Translations under genes and position numbers: made by a program
Notes under the pieces: model-generated
What the model was told of the DNA's origin: nothing
Database searches by the model: none
What the model saw: the letters and a program-made list of their open reading frames with translations, nothing else
Source of the DNA: Dichotomocladium elegans
Lineage: Eukaryota > Mucoromycota > Mucoromycetes > Mucorales > Lichtheimiaceae
Reading direction: 5' to 3'
DNA: 64,000 bases
Assembly (NCBI GenBank): GCA_025716815.1
Contig: JAIXMN010000014.1
Coordinates: forward strand, 806,001-870,000
Shown here: in pieces, positions 12,801 to 23,200 of the stretch
Position numbering within the stretch: position 1 is the stretch's first letter
How the letters are laid out: every line of letters begins with the position of its first letter

Positions 12801-14454
12801 CCTTGCTATTGTGTTCGCACTCAACTCTTACCATACAGCATTATGGAGCAACAAATTCACTGTATTCTGTGATCATCGTAGCCTTACGTATCTAAATTCT
12901 CAGAAAGAGCTCAATCCCATGCTCACAAAGTGGCTTGACCGCATCCTGGATTATAATTTCGACGTCGTCTATCTGCCCGGCATACACAACGTTTTGCCTG
13001 ACGCTTTATCCCGCCTTTTCCCTCCGGCAAAGTTGCTGGGGAAGGGTGAACCCGCAGAGCTTTCTAATCGCACCAAACAAAAAGTAGAGCCTGCAAATCG
13101 CTCTGCGAAATTGATCCAGGAAGCCGTGGTACCTCCTGTCGAGGACCGCCACGAATTACTTATGGAATCACATTTGTTTGGTCATTTTGGCGCTGAAGCC
13201 ATTATAAAAGACCTACATCACAAGGGCCTTCATTGGCCGAACCTAAAAGAAGATGCCCTAAAAATCACACAAGCGTGTCCACAGTGTCAGAAATTCAACG
13301 TAATGAGAAAAGGTTATAATCCTTTGCGCCCAATTAGCGCTGAAATACCTGGAGATCACTGGGCAATTGATTTGGCAGGACCCTTGCCATTAACAAAGCG
13401 TGGTAATGTTTACCTCTTGGTCCTGGTGGACGTTTGTACAAGGTTCTGCATATTACGTCCCATTCCAAACAAACAAGCCGACACAATTGTTAAAGAATTA
13501 GTCCAAATTTGGTGTGATTTCGGACCTCCCCGCATCTTACAATCTGATAATGGCACTGAATTTGCTAACAGATTAATGGAACTATTTGCGGAAACAGTTG
13601 GCTTTGAACGCAGACTTATTACTCCATATTTTGCCTCAAGCAATGGCACTGCCGAGAGGTGGGTACAGTCTGCAATTAGAGGCATCAAGAAAAGACTTGA
13701 CGGTGCTATAGAAGACTGGGACATATTTGTTCCCACGATGCAACTTGCACTGAACGTAAAAGTCTCAGAACGGCATAAGTCCAGACCTTTCTCTCTAATG
13801 TTTGCTCGCAACATGAATGAACTCAAAGATTATCGTAATGATAAACCGAAGAAACCGTTAAGTGCCCAAGAAATGTTGAAAGTCATAAAAAACATGGAGG
13901 AAGTCATATTCCCGGCAATCAATGAGCGCACAAACACAATTAATGAAAACCGGAAAAAGCAGTTTGATGAAAAGCACAAAATAGTACGTTTTAAGTCAGG
14001 CGACCAAGTCATGGTCAGAGTCCGTGAAAAACAAGGCAAATTTGATGCCGAGTACGAAGGTCCTTACACCATAGTTCGCATGACTAAAGGTGGATCTTAT
14101 GAATTAAGAGACATGCAAAATGACTTAGAGCGCAGAGCTTACACACCTTCTGAACTGAAACTAGTTTTGCAAACTGAAGAAAATTCCGGAGAGCGCTTCG
14201 TCGTGGATCGTATTGTAGCTCACAAAGTAAACAAAAATGGGTATTTGTATAAAGTAAGATGGAAGGGGTATTCGGCATCCCATGATTCCTGGGAGCCACC
14301 GTCTTCGTTTGATGATACCATTACCATAAGCTCTTACTGGCGTCGCATCGGCCAGAATCCACCTCCACTAAACAAGAAACGTAAGACTGACAATGCCCAA
14401 AACGGTCGAATTACTCGTAGTCAAACAAACGATGGCAAGCGCCACCGTAATTAA
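9826..14454 (+). CDS. Gag-Pol polyprotein of the Ty3/gypsy element
   Basis: Single 1542-aa frame from the first in-frame ATG; the open frame extends upstream through a (CAC)n histidine run but only to a GTG. Gag occupies about residues 1-400. It has a cysteine/histidine cluster (CKHC ... HSC) in place of a canonical CX2CX4HX4C knuckle. Aspartic protease: LLDSGA near 472. Reverse transcriptase: about 630-810, with FVDD at about 799. RNase H: TDAS near 948. Integrase: HHCC zinc region about 1108-1155, catalytic D, D and E near 1178 (IDLAG), 1239 (QSDNGTEF) and 1275 (GTAERW). Chromodomain: about 1455-1510 (YKVRWKGY ... SWEP). A basic tail (KKRK) follows. Gag and Pol lie in one frame with no shift site, so ratio control would need protein processing. 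No stop or frameshift interrupts it. Confidence 0.95.
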   Translation: MNTTTNNNNIGTPVSAGTSQNGSVFSDHASPQDAALSVCRTFVAELGDLTRAWNRVVHEQGASQEARQAAFAAIKAAQENLSQCRELWKVQFPLVPELTGEPVPVSHQQPVAPEFDYDRVKLPKDIPYLNTRTTKHSNPEAKQVYASAQQWAIAFETVIGYAGLSKHLDKLWPRLLLRALDAAQREQLEQELVQNPTKEGEQTHSWAVVQKTIVNLFDTATEEYRLIVEVLNCYQGDRESINHYLQRFIKAVYSAKLESDHPLISALLLENMTPESHRVVTSFLAKNFGTEWPKDIRELNKHMASLPTPNTSGTKRPHEAQPLNRASRFKRNKDSFSNGKGRPQKLVTNPCKHCLKKGIAVQFSSQHSCPNYKSPASISKNKPQIAPNERKEGREWANRMATLVFQQSNAAEEENDEAGAPTDDDEEMAEALTLLQQCKLSRAATKCKQSRTHKEEIVIPVTIEGQRVWALLDSGANFSSVDLSFAKKHSFIINSHVAGKIHLADNSLAIDRIGSTNQLNVQYNNRRLKHSFEIMNLSNNHVMSIGTDLMPHFGIGYTGLVSTWDNGAKENDDGNEKEKIPKPNASPAGTELERTQLFEKINPLLAVNKAIPTNAFCTLPEAVVHLSTPPGKTAYRRQYNIAEKHKPLLKETFDKWLADGVIREVPPDAAYGKWNNPITLAPKKSEKDGRYTSWRVVIDPRLLNTLLKDEFVNIPLISDIMNTVGQPQYNVFTTLDATAAFHRLPIHEPDQIKTSFTSVVDGRRYCFVGCPFGIKTISSKFQRCMNVLLSDLPYVATFVDDIIIFSANMQEHITHVATVIQRLSNVNLVLNPKKCCFAMRTVYILGYCISEGGRKSLDPRKLAIIDEIPTPITGKQVAAFLGMINFHREHLAKASVLTNPLDKLRNIADLRPVWKQEHQVAFDTLKQMLKQNIVLYQPDFSRQFYVATDASRTGISAVLYQLDDAGHKRYISFKARSLSTSERNYSVTKLELLAIVFALNSYHTALWSNKFTVFCDHRSLTYLNSQKELNPMLTKWLDRILDYNFDVVYLPGIHNVLPDALSRLFPPAKLLGKGEPAELSNRTKQKVEPANRSAKLIQEAVVPPVEDRHELLMESHLFGHFGAEAIIKDLHHKGLHWPNLKEDALKITQACPQCQKFNVMRKGYNPLRPISAEIPGDHWAIDLAGPLPLTKRGNVYLLVLVDVCTRFCILRPIPNKQADTIVKELVQIWCDFGPPRILQSDNGTEFANRLMELFAETVGFERRLITPYFASSNGTAERWVQSAIRGIKKRLDGAIEDWDIFVPTMQLALNVKVSERHKSRPFSLMFARNMNELKDYRNDKPKKPLSAQEMLKVIKNMEEVIFPAINERTNTINENRKKQFDEKHKIVRFKSGDQVMVRVREKQGKFDAEYEGPYTIVRMTKGGSYELRDMQNDLERRAYTPSELKLVLQTEENSGERFVVDRIVAHKVNKNGYLYKVRWKGYSASHDSWEPPSSFDDTITISSYWRRIGQNPPPLNKKRKTDNAQNGRITRSQTNDGKRHRN

Positions 14455-14516
14455 ATCTAACGAGACCCACTCAGGCTCTCTGCAAGCGTGCCGTCCACTT
14501 GAAACCGGCTAAGAGC

Positions 14517-14530
14517 CTGGAGGAGGGTGA
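14517..14530 (+). other. polypurine tract before the 3' LTR
   Basis: The purine-rich GGAGGAGGGTGA abuts the 3' LTR, the position expected for priming of plus-strand DNA synthesis. Just upstream an 8-bp inverted repeat (CAGGCTCT / AGAGCCTG) could form a hairpin between the stop codon and the tract. Confidence 0.7.
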
Positions 14531-14719
14531 TGTCGTGTCCTGAGTGATTTGTGTCGCGATATCAAAAGTAGAATAATTTTAGTAGTGAGGGCCACTCCGC
14601 TGGCAGTTTGGTTTATACAGACGTACACTCGTATTACGAATCGTTGTTCTTTTCTCTGATAAAGTTCACTACCTTCGAGTCTCACGACTTATTATCGTCT
14701 GTTTACGCCATCTACTGCA
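14531..14719 (+). repeat. 3' LTR (189 bp)
   Basis: Direct copy of the 5' LTR, one T shorter in the run near its middle. It is followed at once by the second copy of the CCAAC target duplication (14720-14724). Confidence 0.96.
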
Positions 14720-14724
14720 CCAAC

Positions 14725-15877
14725 GTTCCTTATAAGTTGAGGGAAAGAGTTGACTAATTTCCTGTTTTTTATCAATTTCTTGTTCGTCTAGACGTAAACT
14801 ATGCAAATTCTGTTGTTCTGACCTTCTCTTAAAGAGACTCTTATTAAATAAACAGACACACATAAGACTATAGGTCAGGAGAGCATTCATCATACAATTG
14901 AGGGCATCTATCTCTGTGATCCCTAGGGGGGTTATGTGTTCTTGGTGACAGCCATTCCCCCTTCATGCCCGAAATCGCTGTTCTCTCAAACACGATATTA
15001 ATTTCTATTGGATTCTGATAAGGGCGGATTCACCTGTCTTTCACGGTCTCTACTTTCTAGAGGTGCTACTACTATTGAGAAGGGAGGTGGCTAGTGTGAG
15101 TGCTAGGAATCGCGACAGGGTGAGGATGTCAACCTCGCTGGAGAAGCGCTGGAGGGGAAAGGGGAAATGAAACTATCGAGACACCAGTTCCCATTGAGCA
15201 CGCTAGATGGCCATGAGTCTGTCCGCTTGAAAAGAGGAAGACTAGATAATATCTAGGAGATATTTAGTTTAGTGCTGCGTTCATTGTTGAGCAATCTATC
15301 ACATCTTTGATAATATGTATTCATGCATGTACTGATATGGGGCCTTTTTGTTTAACCACTGCAGATCGACCTAGTGTTTCTAAGCTCTTCTTTTTATTCC
15401 GGTACGTAATTTTATGAACAGAGAGACCTGATTTGAACCTTGCAACAACACTCCTTCAGACGATCTCCGTCAACATCCTTCCAACCTCGGGCCTCGGGCC
15501 GACCCTTATGCTCAACTTATTTAGCACAAGGACTTTACAGTTATATTCCAAACAGTATTGCAATTCATGCAATTTATTCCATATGCTCATTGATTTGAGA
15601 TCTTCCTCAAAATGATGGCCCATTCGCACGAACAATTCCATGTGATAGAGATACCCAGCCACTCGGTTCGGACCATTGAAACTTTCGATTCTTTCCTCAT
15701 ATAGATCATTGTCGGATAAGACGTTCATTAAGGGCCAATTGGATAAGGAATATACCGGATGCAAGTGTATATATACACAGATACAATATTGTGCCAAAAT
15801 CCATAATATGATATGAAGAGCTTTTTGCATTAAGTATTCAGGCGAAATTACTGAGAAGGAGGGGTGGGATGTTATAG
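14725..15877. other. intergenic; one uncharacterised minus-strand frame
   Basis: A minus-strand frame at 15830-15456 (124 aa, containing GPRPEVGRMLTEIV at its end) looks more protein-like than chance, but its start is unsupported and no domain is recognised. It could be a fragment of a decayed gene. The rest holds nothing I can name. Confidence 0.3.
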
Positions 15878-17323
15878 CTAATCATAACCGATCAAATCTT
15901 TGTCACGCATCAAGCGTTCCAGATCAGAGATGGCATCCATCGTAGGTATCGATAGCGTATAGTCAGTATGCGTCATTTGGAGCTGTTGAAGCTGTCGGTG
16001 TTGCATTTGATCATGGCCTAATCCCCTGTCAATACACTGGTTCTGTTGGGTCACAGCACTTCCTGAGATTTTGCTTGCTGTGTTTCCATCCGCAGCCGTT
16101 GTCTCTTTCTCTGTACCATCATCTCGAAAGGTGGGTATGAGTGAGTTCTGTGGTGTTCTGCTCTGCTCGAGTAATTGTCCAATGTGTTGCGAGTAGTGGA
16201 TGACAAATTCTGCCTGACGCATAGTCTCGATCGCCTTTGGACTCCTCCGTATCCGCACATAGCGGATCGCTCGCTCAGCTGATAAACAAAATAGGTTGTT
16301 CAAGAGCCAGCAACAAGCTATTAGGCCGGCTCGTCCGACGCCTTTCATAATTATCTCATTAGCTGCAGCTTCTTTTGCTTTCCACCTGCTCTCCCAAAAT
16401 AAGCAATGTTATACCCCCTCGACAATGCGTCAATACATTTTCGCCTTTTCGAATCACGACGTTGATGTAATTAATCACATGATCGACCTCTGCCAGAGAA
16501 CTGGGGCAGCTTCCTTCAACCATCGGTAGCCGAATGATATGCATGTTGTTCTTCGCTGCTGCTGCCGAATAGAGTGGCCATGGTGCTCCAAGGTACTCAA
16601 GCTCTGTGTCGCTCAGACAACTTCAGATGGGTTGCATAGAAATAAGCATTAGACATAGACGTCGCAATATACTCCTACATCTCCTCCTTCGAGTATGGTC
16701 ACCCTTTCTCTCTCTCTCTCGCTCACTCTCTGTGTTCTTCTTTTTTTTTTTACCAAACAATAGTCGTAATTCCAAAAGATCGCATTCGCTCCATATCAAG
16801 GCCAAGGTCTCGGTTGATGGCCGCCCGGCCGCGGCTGGCTCCTGTCAGCCTCACCTTTTTTCCCGGGCAAGAACTAAGAGCCAAATTGCCCATGACCGGC
16901 AAGGGCGATTTGCTGACACTATCCTCCTGAGGTATGACCAAACGGGGTTCCATCTCCTGCTTCAATGCAGGATCAGTCAAGTCGAATAAATCAAGATCAT
17001 CGGGGAGTTCGGAAATGGAGAGATACGACAGATATTCTTCAGGAACTATCCAGCTGATACTATATCCCCTTATGTGAGAAGCTCATTCCTCTTCTCGAAA
17101 TGCCATTAGCATCCCCCCGCTCGACTGCTTGTATGTGTCGCATTTGCACTAGTTCTCCAGGAACTTGAACTCACTTGATCGGATGACTGATGGAAGTCTT
17201 TGGCGGGTTCGATTGTCGACAAACATTTTGAATCCGTGCTGAACCTCGGAAAAGTTTGGCGTCCTCCTTGTGGAGTTCCTCATAATCTGCAAATCTGCCG
17301 GCATGGAGCGGTGTGAGGGCCAT
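15878..17323 (-). CDS. protein tyrosine / dual-specificity phosphatase
   Basis: Spliced 374-aa protein; exons in transcript order 17323-17175, 17059-16754, 16620-16415, 16341-15878. It is a cysteine-dependent phosphatase that removes phosphate from phosphoproteins. The signature loop HCRGGVGR puts the nucleophile at Cys218 and the phosphate-binding Arg at 224. Upstream are DTELEYLG (general-acid region) and IIRLPMVEGSCP. Downstream is the helix VRIRRSPKAIETMRQAEF typical of this branch of the PTP superfamily. An intron cuts the active-site loop between GG and VGR. The four exons join in consistent phase. The C-terminal 110 residues are Gln/Thr-rich. A strong acceptor (poly-T then acttag) 16 bp above the ATG suggests a 5' UTR intron or another upstream exon, so the N-terminus is less certain than the catalytic domain. 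Confidence 0.88.
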
Positions 17324-18299
17324 GTTGTCCGACGGGAAAACCGAGGTTGCAAGGCTAAGTAAAAAAAAAAAAAAAGACTGTCATCCTGCGCCCATGAAGT
17401 AGAACCTTATCCCCGCCTGCTCCGCACTCAGTCTCTCCAATCCGATCTAACGGGCCTTTTCCTTTTTTCAAGTCGCTGAGCGGCATAAAAAACAGTCCTT
17501 GATCCTTTTTTTATTGGCTTCAGTTTCCACTTGCCTTTAAAACTATGACTCTCATAGCTTTGAGCCATACATCTTGCAAATAGTAAGATATGGCAGATTT
17601 ATATCCGGTAAAGTTACCGAGAGAGGTTGAGATGATGTTTAAGCAACGAATTGGATATGCGGTTCTATGGCCACATTTATCCATGGTAATGGTGTTTAGC
17701 TGATTTCCTTATTTATGGGCTAAAAATTTTGGGTGAAAAGAAGCGTCTTTTGTGTTAGACTCCGCTTTATGCTTCGCCCGCATACGAGGGTGACACATGT
17801 ATCTGTAACAATAGCTCTGAGTTTTTTTTGAACAATAAAGAACAGATATCAAGTGCTGTTGTGTTTATTTTTACTACTAGAGCTGGAAGCGAGCACATAG
17901 AGGAACACAAAAGATACTTATCTATGCCTCTGGAGTGTAGAATATGATAGATACCAATGTGAGTATTTATCCAGTCAATGAAGGTAATGAAAGAAAAGAA
18001 ATAAAAAAATCTGCAAGCGATAAGAGAACAATGACGAAGAAAGAGAAAGGCGCAATAAGAAATTAAAAAGAAAAAACTACCTTTCTCTTTAAGGGCTATT
18101 GAAGGGAAAAAGGAATAAAGATTATTTGAGACAGCAAGGCGCGCAGTTGTACGTAACTATATGACCAGGCTACGTGTTCATCTCTAGGACGTCTAACACT
18201 CTGCAATTTGGGACATGTGTGGATCCAATATGGTCGATGCATGATCATTCAAGACATGACATTGGGTGACATGATGAAAACGAACGAAACTGGATCAGT
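17324..18299. other. intergenic tract
   Basis: No supported gene. It contains the likely promoter and 5' UTR of the phosphatase (including a 15-T run on the transcribed side near 17361-17375) and A-rich sequence around 17990-18120. Confidence 0.45.
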
Positions 18300-18830
18300 C
18301 ATCCGAGAGTTGTCCCAGCTCTGATGTGGTGGATGTTGCATTCAGAAGATCTGTCCTCATATAGCGCCGCTAAGGATGACATAGCTCGGAAAACCGCAAG
18401 GCGTCCTTTTCGGCAACGATGCAAGCTGCTATCGGATACCTCGACTGCATTCCATGCGTGTCAGTCGCAGGTACATGTTGCGTCTACACTTGGGGCGTTG
18501 ATCAGCGCTTGGCCAAACAAAACCATTATTGTGGCGAATTGCATCATATTGAAATCCATCGGGAGTAGTGAAATCACTTCAGTAAAGAATCTCACGATGG
18601 CTCCTTGGAGGACCATCACAGAAGACCTCTCGCTAATTGCTTTCGGAAAACAGAGCTTCGATGGCCCTGGCTAACTGGATTGCTGCCCTTTTCCATTTTG
18701 AGTGAGAGATTTTGCATCAGTTGAAGCTCTTTGGTTGCTCGCGGTCCATGCAAATGCACACAGAATCACCGAAGAGACAACCTGTAGCTGCGCAGCCCAT
18801 TATCACACTTCAAGGTAAGGAAGACAATGG
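18300..18830 (-). pseudogene. possible relic of a small secreted protein gene
   Basis: One minus-strand frame reads a signal-peptide-like stretch (LQVVSSVILCAFAWTAS), then a Ser/Thr/Gln-rich part. It then gives an amphipathic segment with FFTEVISLLPMDF and MMQFATIMVLFGQALI. Two stop codons (TAG near 18674, TGA near 18466) interrupt it and no ATG is in frame at the signal peptide. Short introns could remove the stops, but I could not find a model with good sites. Either a decayed gene or one whose introns I cannot resolve. No family is recognised. Confidence 0.3.
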
Positions 18831-20238
18831 ATATGTATACGCCTTTCTTGAGCCTCGTTCTTCATTCTCTGAGACTTAAAAGCGCATCGCATAGTACAAT
18901 TCCATATAACTCCCTCTCTTTAGGTGACCACAGCGACTTGGACAGATAATACAGAATTCGTTGCTTATAGCATTCCTTCTCGGAGGGTCTAAACTGATTG
19001 AAAGATATTAGAGAGACCAAACTGAGCAGCTTGCATGTGTGTTGGTGCCTACAGTAGCAATATACAAAAATGGGACTGTATAATTAATAGCATTTGTCGA
19101 GAGACTACGTATCCACCGTCGGCCAAAAATGTGCAATTTGTGTGGTTCGTAATAACATCCGGCTGATATCAAGATGGCATGCCAATTATCGCAGCGGTGT
19201 GCAACAAAACATACGGAGTCTCAGGAGGTTGTTGATATTCCTTCATAATCTTCTGTTTGCTTTCCACAGGCTGCGAGATACGTACGTCTTACTTCAGCAA
19301 TATCGGGTCGGAGAACCAGAGGAGGTTGCCACTATATCACGGTAAAGGAAGGCGAAATAAATTTCATGTGCGGGGACAACCCTAACTTATCGCTCGCATC
19401 AATACCAAATCTAATGTAAACACTGTATATGCGCCTGGCAATACTTAGACATATCCTCAGTCCTTTCAATAGGTGCATCGTTGACTGCCACATAATGGCC
19501 TTTAATACGTTGACACACATCCATTCTGTCAAGATACGTTTCGCACTGTGATACCCACGGTTGCTGAACAAGCATAGTGTTCCATGCTGTTTTACTACAA
19601 TTGAAGCGCTCAAAACCCTCGAGGCACCAAATTTACTGTTCAATATTAACTACACAAGCATTAGGTACGAATAAAAGGCGTAAGGGAGTACATCTCCTCG
19701 TCAGTGATATAGCCCATAGGCTCAATACAGCGGTACATCAATCGCAAGACCCTACCCATGCTCATAAACAAATTAATTACTCACTGCTATATTCCAATGT
19801 GTAGGAAGCAAAGGTTGACGTACTTTTATAAGCGTCGATATCTATTTCCATGTATACTACATTCGGAGGTATGCAATCGACTTTATGAATACGCATAATG
19901 CCCGTGATCAAGCATTGACGCAATATTGTGCAAAAAGCAATTTTGCTGGAAAAATAGAAATGTCATTCAATAAATGTATATACACGCTGTTGAATGTATG
20001 CAAGATAAACTGTACACACAGAACGAGAGTTCTGCAAAAAAGGGAAGAGAAAGAGAGGATCGGGTTTTAAAGTGTGGAATGGATAATGCAAGGATACTAG
20101 TAAATTAGTTGTGGCAACTCCAGTTTCTTGAAGCTCCACGATAGAGATAAATTGCGAACAAAGCCCTCATGCTCGCTAGTACTTGGGTATTACTTCGAAT
20201 ATAACCTGATAGTGACAAAGGTCCTGCGATGAATGCTG
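18831..20238. other. intergenic tract
   Basis: Only short, unsupported frames on both strands. The right end is the 3' flank of the Set3-like gene. Confidence 0.45.
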
Positions 20239-23200
20239 CTAGTGTTGGTTGACAATCGCTTCAGGTTGCTCCGTCTCCAACGAGATATCAACAGCGCTCA
20301 CCGTGTTGCAGAGCTGCATCTCGCCTTTGGTTACGACTTCTGTGCTAGCGAGCGACTCCTTGGTGCTTCCTTGATTAGCTGCGCGCCGAGATAGATATTC
20401 TTGCAATGAAAGTTTAACTTTAGCTGGCCTCACTTGCTCGTTATTGCTCGCAGACGTTTGTTCATGCTGGCTTGCAACAATCTGCGTAACGCTCTCGCTT
20501 TGTGCCACATTCTTCTCGGGAGGAGCTGGGTTGTTCTCGACTGGCATTTGCGTCTTATCCACCGTAGACGCGTTTGTCGTTGCCTTGTTTCCTCCAATTT
20601 CAACTGCTTCTTTTGTTGACGATTGGATCGCTGGTGGTGATTCGGATTTGGTAAGCTCATTGGTCACTCCGCCGGCTATTTCCTTTTCATCCGATTGCTC
20701 CTTGGATATATCAGTAGGCTTAGTATCGTATGTTCTTGCAGGTTGACTGTCGACATTGTGAATCTCAGCGCATATGTGGTAATCTGGATCATGATCCAAA
20801 GGAATTGTAGATGCAGAGCTGGCATCGCTGAGTTCACCGTCATCTACATCCATGTCACAAATGTCATTTCCACCTTTGGTGCCCTCGGTAAGTTCGTCCA
20901 CAGATGCGGATTTTTTCGAAAGATTATCTGCATTTTCAGGTTTGGAAAGAAATATTGTGCTTTCTTGAGGCGAGTGTGTAACTCCAGGAGTCGCTGATTC
21001 TTGCTTTATGTCAGAATGCGACGGTAATGTATTATCTATTGCATTTGCAGGCGTTAATATGATGAGATTAGAATCGTATAAGTACGCATACACACACGTA
21101 CCTGCAGTCACGTCCAGTTCCTTGGGGATTGTAACTTGCTTAATAAAGTTCCGCATCCAGATCTTTTTACAAGGCAATTTCATTGACTCTAAAGATATTC
21201 CGCTTGAGTTGATTTCAGTGTTGCCTTTGCTATTTGATGATAATATTGGACGCTTTGTCTTGCGACCTTGTTGATTGCCTGCCGCAGTGTCCTCTTCCCC
21301 AGATAGACTTGATAAACTATAAGCAGACAAAGCAGATCCGTTATAGCTCCCGCTTGGGTGGTTTGCAGCACGAGAGCTTGCATCACGAATATATTCCTCG
21401 TCTCCAACGTCAATGTCCCCATCAACGTCGAGTTCCTCTTCGGTGTCTGTTACAGCGCGCGAGGACGATCCAACAGGCGTAATAACAGGGCTTCCTCCGA
21501 TTGGTGAAGTGGACAAGATATCAATATCAATGTTATCATCTCCAGCTTCTGAAGACGTTTTATCTCCAGTCTCGATCCTTGGGTTAGAGTTGGATACAAT
21601 GCTCTGCCTCGATGGTACATCTAGTAATTGAAAGAGAATTGTAGACAAATTAGAATACGCTAACTTAAATGCCGATTGGCTCTTCAACATACCATTGACT
21701 GTGTCATATGACTGTGCATATTCGCTGCCTTTTGAATTGTCACGAGAACGTTTTGTTGACTGTTTTCTAGGCTCAGTAGGACTGGTATGTACTCGATGGC
21801 TATGTAAACCACCCACTCCATTTCCAGAAAGTCCAAGCTGCGTTTTTGGTTTCGGGACGATATCATCAAGCCAGTCCAGGTCGTTCCACGGATTGGTTCG
21901 TCTGAGATAGTCGATGAAACAAACTTCTGAATTTTCGCATGCGCAGTCAGCAAATTCGTTCTCGAAGTAATGGAGCATCCTTGCAACTGCTCTCCTATTA
22001 CTTCTTTCCTCCTCTTCATCGATTACTTGGTGGGCACAATCGATACGCATCTCTGAATTATGCCACTCCAAGTTTTTCTTCCAGCTTATATGACCACGTT
22101 GCCAGTTCCAGCCAATGGTAATCTCGTCACCCTTTTCCACATCTCCACGAGTGAAAATCCCCAGCCGGACCTCTTGATCGTCTTTAGAATGGCTAGATAT
22201 TATGCTTCGGAGCTCAGCGTTGGGGTGGCATGACCGGCGGATTCCCCGGTAATCATTACCACGGTGACGTGCGTCGATGCACAGGTCCAGTGTTGGGTAG
22301 AAAAAGACATACGGGCATGGAGTTCCAAGCATGGCAAAATCGTTATCCGGGTCAAACTTGTATTCGGATTTAAGTAGGATATCGCCGTTAATCTCTGCCA
22401 GAAAGCGATTAGCAGGAATGTGTATATCAGCAAACATTCCTTTCCTAGGCTTTGATGGTGAATTATTCGAGTAGAGAGACTTGGGTAATGGCCGCATCGA
22501 CGCTTTGGGAAGAGATGATCCGATGCTGTCCTTGTCCATCACTGTCAGGTAGTTCATCTCTCTTGGTAGCCGCTGCTGCGTGGTGCTCACTTCATTGGTT
22601 GCTTCCTTGGTCCGTTCCAGCCGATGCCAGCGTTCTCGAGCATCCTTGAATATCTGTTTTGCATGTCTGCTTCGAATGATATTTCGGTTCATAGGCTGAA
22701 AATTACTGATGTCGCAAGTGGACGGTTTGAAGTGGAGAAATGAGTTATCTTCCATCCCTTTCCAAGTCCTTTTTGACATAGGTATCCGCTTTGAGAGCTT
22801 CGGTTTTTTTGACGGGGGGCGACCGACAGGGTTCTTGCGCACCTGAGAAGACCGCTTTACAGAAATAGGTTTATATTCGTCGTCATCGGCGGCGACGTGC
22901 ATTCGATTGTGAATGTCACGGAAATGATGCTTGTCTGGACTACCTTTCGCCTTGTCGTCTCTCCGTTTTCCACTGGGTAAATCAGATCGGGATCGTACTC
23001 TCTGTGTCCTTTCGTCATTTTCAACAGCTCGATCAAGGTCGCTGGGCCGTCCCGAGCCATTATAATAATGGACTTTCTTTTCGCAGCAATCACAAAGGTA
23101 ATGCTCGGGAATGTTGTGTTGACTAATATTAACGCAGAAGGCATGTTGCCAGACAAGACAGCGCTCGCATTGAATGGTGAAGCCGTCATCTTCTGAGGAG

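Larger units (their letters stand above)
9549..14719 (+). mobile_element. complete Ty3/gypsy LTR retrotransposon (chromovirus)
   Basis: A 5171-bp element bounded by direct long terminal repeats that begin TG and end CA. It is flanked by a perfect 5-bp target-site duplication, CCAAC, at 9544-9548 and 14720-14724. Inside are one long Gag-Pol frame, a chromodomain at its C-terminus and a purine-rich tract before the 3' LTR. Domain order (protease, reverse transcriptase, RNase H, integrase) is that of Metaviridae/Ty3. The two LTRs differ by one T in a T-run and the reading frame is uninterrupted, so insertion is recent and the copy may be active. No primer-binding site complementary to a tRNA 3' end (TGG...) is visible just after the 5' LTR, so the priming mode is unclear. 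Confidence 0.96.
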
